Positions 55,925 to 64,000 of a stretch of 64,000 nucleotides of DNA are shown piece by piece. Each line of letters starts with the position of its first letter. Positions within the stretch are counted from its first letter, which is position 1. Origin of the DNA: Canna indica (Eukaryota; Streptophyta; Magnoliopsida; Zingiberales; Cannaceae); the NCBI GenBank assembly GCA_034359265.1, contig CP136896.1, positions 61,205,501-61,269,500 of the forward strand, given 5' to 3'. The position numbers and the translations under genes are program-made. The notes below the pieces were generated by a model. It was not told where the DNA came from and did not search any database. It worked only from the letters and a program-made list of their open reading frames with translations.

Positions 55925-56715
55925 TATTCGTCTTATTGTGTCTGTAATATCGGTTTGATTGACGAATCGATTGTATTCAAATCATATTATACTTCATATT
56001 TTAGTTTCGAACTAGATCAATAAATATTTGAAAATTAATTCACAAATTCAAGAAAAAAACACCATAAAATATAATAAACCAAATTTCATGGCTAAATTGA
56101 AATTATAATTATAATTTTATTTTTATTTATTAATTTTATTTTTGTCTAGGAACGTGAACAAGTAATTAATCTCATGAACCTAGTTTCTCATATAATTGTC
56201 TCGTATTCCAACATGATAAAAATTCAACTTGAGTTTTTTTTCTTATTCGAATTCTAATATTTTATTTTACAAAAAAATATCATTACTTAATTAACAAAAA
56301 TATTACAAAGATCCGTAGACTTCTCTTCCACAATATTAACAAGATTAAGGGCCAATCATGATCTCAATTAAAAATTTTCTTCATCTTCCTAGTATAATTA
56401 CTTAATTAGTTAGTCAGTTTACTGATTTCTTTTCTTTCGGACCGATACGGATGAAGGATATATCTTCAAATTTTCCCGCATCAAATAAAATATTAATAAT
56501 AATATTTTATTCGAATCCGAATATAATGAGGGGTTACTCGAATGAAATTTGAAAATCAATCTCATAGTTTAGGTACGCAAAAGAAAGAAGAAAATACTGG
56601 ATTGTTGTCTTCCAAAAAATGTGGGAATAATTTAAAAAGTAGCTTTTTGATGTATACAATAAAGATCATATTGGATAATTCTAATATGACCCTTGTTTAT
56701 TAAAATTGACAATTA
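55925..56715. other. AT-rich intergenic sequence
   Basis: No gene or element is recognised between the LINE and the RPL11 promoter. Confidence 0.6.
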
Positions 56716-56719
56716 ATAT

Positions 56720-56806
56720 TGGGCCTAATTTGGGCCGTTCTCCATAGATTATTAATACAATTAGAGGCATTTTCGTAGTTTAGGTAGGTCGCCAGGATTA
56801 GGGTTT
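56720..56806 (+). promoter_or_regulatory. RPL11 promoter motifs: two site II elements and a telo-box
   Basis: TGGGCC occurs at 56720-56725 and 56731-56736, and the telo-box (AAACCCTA, here inverted as TAGGGTTT) at 56799-56806. Site II plus telo-box is the well-known signature of plant translation-gene promoters driving expression in dividing cells. All lie within 190 bases of the start codon. Confidence 0.75.
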
Positions 56807-56904
56807 TGTTGGCCGCCCCTTTATATTCGGGTTTTCTTTCTTCGTCCTCCGCCGCGCGAGCCGCTGCTGCTGCTGTTGCTTCAATACACCCGCGTCGATC
56901 TGCA

Positions 56905-59381
<2,477 letters not shown>

Positions 59382-59640
59382 GTTTTGACACAACTGGAAC
59401 CTTAGAAATTGTCCTAATTGCTCTCGTCAGTTTCTTTTTTTTATCAAGAGCAATTCTTTAAAAACTCTGTTATTGTCCCCGTTTTGTGACTCAGAATAGT
59501 TTTGCTTTTGTTATGATGTTATTTTGGTTTCCCAGAGAGATGGTAAATTACGTTGATTAAAATGGCTATTAAATTCTCAGTGTCTGACAAATTCACTGGT
59601 ATGTTCTAAATAATTGTAGGCAAAAGGATCTTCCTTTAGA
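59382..59640 (+). other. 3' flank of RPL11
   Basis: Presumed 3' untranslated region with T-rich stretches; no clear AATAAA polyadenylation signal was identified. Confidence 0.4.
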
Positions 59641-59689
59641 TATAAGATAAAGAACCATTTGCCACTGTCTTATATCAGAGGCAGAGATC

Positions 59690-59985
59690 CTATAACCACA
59701 CAGGGTGGGAGACTTGTTTATCATTCACAAACTCTCAAAGCGGGAAGATGGTGGAGTAGCAGAATCCATGGAGCATTTGGGTTGGACGAGGAAGATGCTT
59801 TGGCTATTACGCCCTATGTTTCTCAAGAACCAAGAGCTGCATACCTTAACTTCAGAGATATTGACTTGGAGAGGAATGAGAAGAGGAACACAACCGACTC
59901 CTAGGGCAAAGAGGGTCAAGTATTTTAAGCATAATTTTAGAAGATTGGCCATTGTTAAAGCCTCAAAGGAGAAGCTGATCTAGAG
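59690..59985 (+). pseudogene. Berberine-bridge-enzyme-like (FAD-linked oxidase) C-terminal fragment
   Basis: Blocks typical of the C-terminus of plant BBE-like proteins appear in two frames: PYVSQEPRAAYLNFRDIDLERN (split here: PYVSQEPRAA, YLNFRDIDL) at 59807-59870 and KYFKHNFRRLAIVKAS at 59918-59965. A less certain EDGGVAESMEHLGWTRK block lies at 59745-59790. Frameshifts separate the blocks, the FAD-binding N-terminus is absent, and the expected NFFRNEQS ending is missing. It is a gene relic downstream of RPL11. Confidence 0.72.
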
Positions 59986-61130
59986 AACTTCGGCATGGAA
60001 TACGAGGAAAACTTGACCTAACCCGATCAAAAATAATAAAGTTAGATTAGGCTCGGAATTTTTCACCTCTTAAACTCAATCCAATCTAACTCAAACAAGG
60101 TCGGGTTGGGTAGTTGGTATACCTATTTCGGTAAATTTTTTGATAATATGGTATTTTAAAATAATCAAAAAATAATTATTTTTAATATAAAATTTGAAAA
60201 ATAATTAAAAATATAAATAATTTGATCATCGAGTTGAACTTTATGAGGGGTTTGGAATACTTCCAAAACCCTTTGAACTCCTCGTCACTTAAAAATTAAA
60301 AATATCCAAACAATATATTTCAAACACCTTCAACAATCTCACCATCCAAAAATCTCCAAAACTCTCGATCTAAACATAATGTTAGGCTTAACGGGCTTGA
60401 AAGACCCATCACCTTGATCTGGCCCAGCACAAGTTGGCCCCCTCCGGTCCAATCAAGCATGTGCACAACATGCGCCAACAATACGACAACTCTTTAGAGA
60501 AGATTGAAAAGCCACTTAAGGAATTGGTACCCGGAACGTCTACCATGGAGCTTGTAAATGAACAGATCCATGTTCCAACAGGATACCCTAAATATGTATC
60601 CTTGAACTTGTAAATGAACATGTTTCAACATAGTATTTTGAACCTCAACCATGGAACCTGTAAATGAACATGTTTCAACAGCGTATTCAGGATCTCTTCA
60701 TTTATATGTTCTAACAGGGTATTCAAAACTTGTACTACTAGAACCTGTAAATAAATAGGTTTCAACTGGGTATCCGAAATTTGTACTACAACACAGGTTC
60801 CGAGCATGATCCGATTCTAGGTCCCAACAGGGTACGGTTCGGCTCTAAAACTAGGAATCAATCCTATATATGATAGGATTTGAATATCATGAAAAAACAT
60901 TTTAGTTTTCACGAAACGAAATTTTCTAAAAAAATTTCGCAAACAAACTCGCCCAAAAGTTTTTCCTTCCTTCCTTTTCTATTTTATTTGTTCTCTCTTT
61001 TCATTTCCTTCCCTAAAAAAAAAGTAGAATCTAGAATAAAATCAGCTCTCCGATTTAGAATTTCAAATATTTAATTTATTAGAAAAAGAGTTAAGATTGA
61101 GGAAGTGAAATTATATTGACGCAGAGAATT
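59986..61130. other. Intergenic sequence with a loose tandem repeat
   Basis: AT-rich, no gene. See the repeat at 60530-60800. Confidence 0.5.
60530..60800. repeat. Degenerate tandem repeat (~60-bp unit)
   Basis: GGAACCTGTAAATGAACATGTTTCAACAG followed by GGTATTC.. recurs at about 60547, 60607, 60655 and 60738, with partial copies at 60700 and 60770. Short minus-strand frames there reflect the repeat. Confidence 0.7.
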
Positions 61131-61139
61131 CAAGAAAAA

Positions 61140-62994
61140 AGTGATGGGGCCTCCGTGACCTCTTGATCGCGGGCCTCCTTCTCATGCTTCTTCGTCGTCT
61201 GCTAGTGAAAGAAATCGCCCTCTGCTTGTAACGACTACGACTGCAGCGCGATCTCCGTCTCCTCGTCCCCCTGTCAGCTCGGATCCACGTCCTGAAGGGA
61301 GTAGGACTCCTCTTACTTGGGTTCAGGTGCTCCGGGGTAGGGATGTATCACGCGACAAGGTATCTACTAACCCTATTCTTCGACTTCTGATTTCGTTCAT
61401 TTTACTTCGGAACAGATTGCTTCTTGGTCTTCTCCTTGGGAGAATAGTCTTATTGGCAGGTTTTTTTTTGGCATAATCCACCATTATCGGTTGTTATTTC
61501 CTGGGCTTCTCGGGTTTTTTCCGATCGCGATTTCGTTTCTACTCTAGATTTGGGAGACAGATATCATGTTTTTCGATTTCAAGATGGCTTGTCTTCAACC
61601 TCCGTCCTCACTGGGGGACCGTATTCTCTGCGAGGACACTCTCTTAGATTAATTCCATGGCGACCCCTGTTTCGCTCCCGGTGTGAAATTTTCTCATCGG
61701 CGCCTGTTTGGATCTGATTTGTTGGTTTGCCTCTTGAACTGTGGAAAACCGATTATGTTTCTCTTTTAGCCTGTTCCCTGGGCAAAATTTTAAGCATTGA
61801 TCATCGTTCATTCGAGTTCATACGCGATCGGTATGTTCGTGTCTGTGTGGAATTGGATTTATCTAAATCTTTGAAGCAAGGTCTGTGGATTGGTGAACCC
61901 AATCACGAATTTTTTCAACCTATTTTTTACGAAAATTTACCGCATGTGTGTTTTTCTTGTGGATTGTAAATCTTTGAATTTTTCTTTAAAACCCTCTGTG
62001 ATTTCCGGAAAGCTTTCTGGTCCTATTTCCGAACCCATGAGTGGTTCCGAATCTAGTTTGAACTCTGTGATCCCGAAGGATCTCCCGGCGCCGGCCTGTG
62101 GACCATGGATGCTGGTTGGCCGTGGTCGGCGCAATTGCCATCGAACAAATCGTTCACGATCTCTCTCGCAGCTTGGTATGGCGCGCGATCGTGGCAGTCA
62201 TCATTCATGTGATCCTCACGTGATTGGAGCCTCAAGTGACGGAGTAGATGTCGGCACATTTCCCGCCCCAACTTCTGATTTGGCGCCCTTAATTGCGAAT
62301 CGTCCCCGTGTCAATGTTCATAATGGCGCTTCGGGCCCCCCATCATCTCTCCCTAACACAGGAGATTCGGGTAATAATTCTAAATTTAATATACCCGGAT
62401 CTCATGCCGTCTCGCGCGGCCTCTCGGCTGACACCATTCGTGACGCCTCTGTTAAGTTTAAAACCCCATCAGTTGGATTACTTCCACGTGGCCCATTGCA
62501 CGGTGATTCTTCTCGGGCACAAGTGTGGATGCCTAAACCTAATGTAGTTAACTATGTTACCATCCACCCCTGTATTCGATATTAACCCTTCTTCCCCAGT
62601 TCTTGCGGTTCCATGACGTCCCTCTTCCTCTTCTCACCCGACTAGTCCCCCCCCCTCCCCGACTCGATCCATGGAGCAAATGGTCTCTGATCTATCTTTT
62701 GTTTTTGCTAAGCCTGGCAATTCCATACCCCCATTGGTGAAGCCAAACCCTAGACCTGCTAGAAAAGGAGGGCGGCCGCCTAAAACGCCATCTATATCTG
62801 CCCCCCCCCCCTCATCTGAGCTTTCATGATCCAAGAGACCTTGTGGATCGGATTCCTTGTTGAACATAATTCCTACTCCATCCAATGACGTTGTTATTGT
62901 TGAATCTAATGTGGAGAATGTTCTGATGGCTTCCGCTTCTGCTTCAGAGGACTCGATTATGACTGAGTCGCCTTCTAATAATATTTCCTTATGA
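61140..62994 (+). pseudogene. LINE ORF1 remnant (DUF4283, broken CCHC)
   Basis: The start is damaged (MGPP then TGA near 61155). The DUF4283 part is best at 61560-61970 (LSIDHRSFEFIRDRYVRVCVEL, split as LSIDHRSFEF and RYVRVCVEL; KQGLWIGEPNHEFFQ). It ends YENLPHVCFSCGL and a stop within the zinc knuckle. A Pro/Ser-rich linker follows in other frames up to 62994, where the frame ends TTA TGA overlapping the ORF2 ATG. At least three frameshifts or stops are present. Confidence 0.78.
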
Positions 62995-64000
62995 ATTGCC
63001 TATGTTGGAACACCCGTGGTGCTTGGCGCCGCAAGGTAAGGGATGAGGTACGGATTATGATTCGTAAGTTCTCGATAAATTTTGTTGCTTTACAAGAAAC
63101 GCATTTTGATTCAAATGTGGCTAACAAATTTGTTAAGTTTATTGGTCGGAATTGGTTGGGTATGGCTGAGCCAGTGGCTGGGGCTTCGGGGGGTTTGTTG
63201 ATTGCTTGGAACTCCACCATTCTCACTGTTCAGGTATTATCTCTCCAAGCCCAGTGTATGTTTGCAGTAATTGGATCTAAATATTCCCCTCATTTTCTAT
63301 TTTCAAATGTTTATGCGAGTATGAACCCTTTTGTTCGAAGTGTTTTTTGGAATTCATTTCAAAATTTTGATTTTTCGTCTTTCCCGTGGCTTATTTGCGG
63401 AGATTTTAATGCTATTCTTAACGATTCGGATAAAAGAGGACTACCTTTTCGTGGTTCTCAGAAATCAGTGGTAGATTTCCGTGATTTTGTATATAACAAT
63501 GGTCTTGTGGATCTTCGATTTTTCGGAGTTCCTTTTACTTAGTGTAATAATCGCTCGGGCTCTCAACGAATTCTTATCAGATTAGATCGTGCTTTCTGTA
63601 ACGCGGCTTGGCTTCATTTTTATGATTCGGCTTCGGTTGTTCATTTACCTCGTGGATCTTCAGATCATGCCCCTCTCCTTATTAGAATTGCTCAATCATC
63701 TAATCGTAATAAGTTATTCAAATTTCAAAGCTTCTGGGTTGAATATCCCGAGACTAGGGATGTTATTCAGAAGGATTGGGATCAACCTTCTCAGTCCATC
63801 TCCCCTCACTATTTTTTTGAAATGGGTATGCAGTTTTCTCGTAAAGCTTTATCTCTTTGGAATAAGAATTGTTTAGGCAATCTTGAGAATACTCTGAATT
63901 CTACGTTGATTGAGATTGAGTATTTAGAAATGTTGGATGCTTCTGTTGGTCTGGATTCTCAACATGAACTGGCCCTTCGGGGTTTGTATAATAAAGCTAG
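62991..64000 (+). pseudogene. LINE ORF2 endonuclease and linker (one stop, right-truncated by the window)
   Basis: The endonuclease starts MNCLCWNTRGAWRRK, with VALQETHFDSN, LICGDFNAILNDSDKRG, then a TAG at 63541-63543 exactly where the family has Trp (TWCNN), and continues in the same frame: LIRLDRAFCNAAW and SSDHAPLLI. The linker (LWNKNCLGNLE) runs to the window end. TGG-to-TAG is the only lesion seen in this kilobase. Confidence 0.88.

Larger units (their letters stand above)
61140..64000 (+). mobile_element. Decayed L1-type LINE, running off the window
   Basis: ORF1 remnants (61140-62994) precede an ORF2 endonuclease (62991 to the window end). ORF1 and ORF2 overlap by ATGA, as in the LINE at 49521, although the two are clearly diverged in sequence and base composition. 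The 5' boundary and any TSD were not determined; the 3' end is outside the window. Confidence 0.85.

Overview
This is plant nuclear DNA, almost certainly from a repeat-rich seed-plant genome. The supporting signs are intron-bearing plant genes (a class III peroxidase and a cytosolic ribosomal protein uL5/RPL11), a MIR399 precursor, Ty1/copia and L1-type elements with plant-type domains, CACTA (En/Spm), MULE and hAT elements, and a TRIM. The GC-rich exons of the peroxidase and of a captured glycosyltransferase, and a miR399 sequence of the rice type, make a monocot the best guess. That last step is inference and no species is claimed.

Region 1 (1-9600) is a plus-strand copia element truncated at its 3' side. 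It sits in tandem behind the tail of a second copy and shares one LTR with it. It was broken twice: by a 5.2-kb non-autonomous LTR element (1556-6798, minus strand, TSD AGGTG) and by a 1.7-kb CACTA-type element (7843-9566, TSD AAT) that carries a rearranged fragment of a UDP-glycosyltransferase gene. Region 2 (9600-11573) is AT-rich non-TE sequence holding a minus-strand MIR399 hairpin, with two PHR1-type P1BS sites upstream. Region 3 (11574-21896) is a minus-strand copia with two ~300-bp LTRs, split in its RT/RNase H region by a 5.1-kb CACTA element (12408-17531, TSD ATT). Region 4 (21897-25121) is unassigned sequence with small repeats. Region 5 (25122-~34830) is a three-layer CACTA nest: a second copy of the GACGTC-repeat family, containing a 9.2-kb CACTA (25337-34540, TSD TAT), which contains a 3.2-kb CACTA in the opposite orientation (28595-31782, TSD GAA).

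Region 6 (34830-41640) is intergenic: a palindromic GC-rich array, a ~77-bp minisatellite, a hAT-like MITE with a TRIM inside it (identical LTRs), a MULE MITE inside a larger inverted repeat, and a 1.07-kb MULE-type element with gene-like contents. Region 7 (41695-42847) is an apparently functional three-exon class III peroxidase on the minus strand. Region 8 (43-49.5 kb) is intergenic with MITEs and a LINE fragment. Region 9 (49521-55908) is a nearly intact L1-type LINE with a 16-bp TSD and an ATGA overlap between ORF1 and ORF2. Region 10 (56720-59381) is the five-exon RPL11 gene with site II and telo-box motifs, followed by a berberine-bridge-enzyme-like gene fragment. Region 11 (61.1-64 kb) is a decayed LINE that runs off the window.

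Only three host loci look functional: MIR399, the peroxidase and RPL11. They are not a functional cluster. All positions, exon joins and repeats were read by eye; no alignment or folding program was run.
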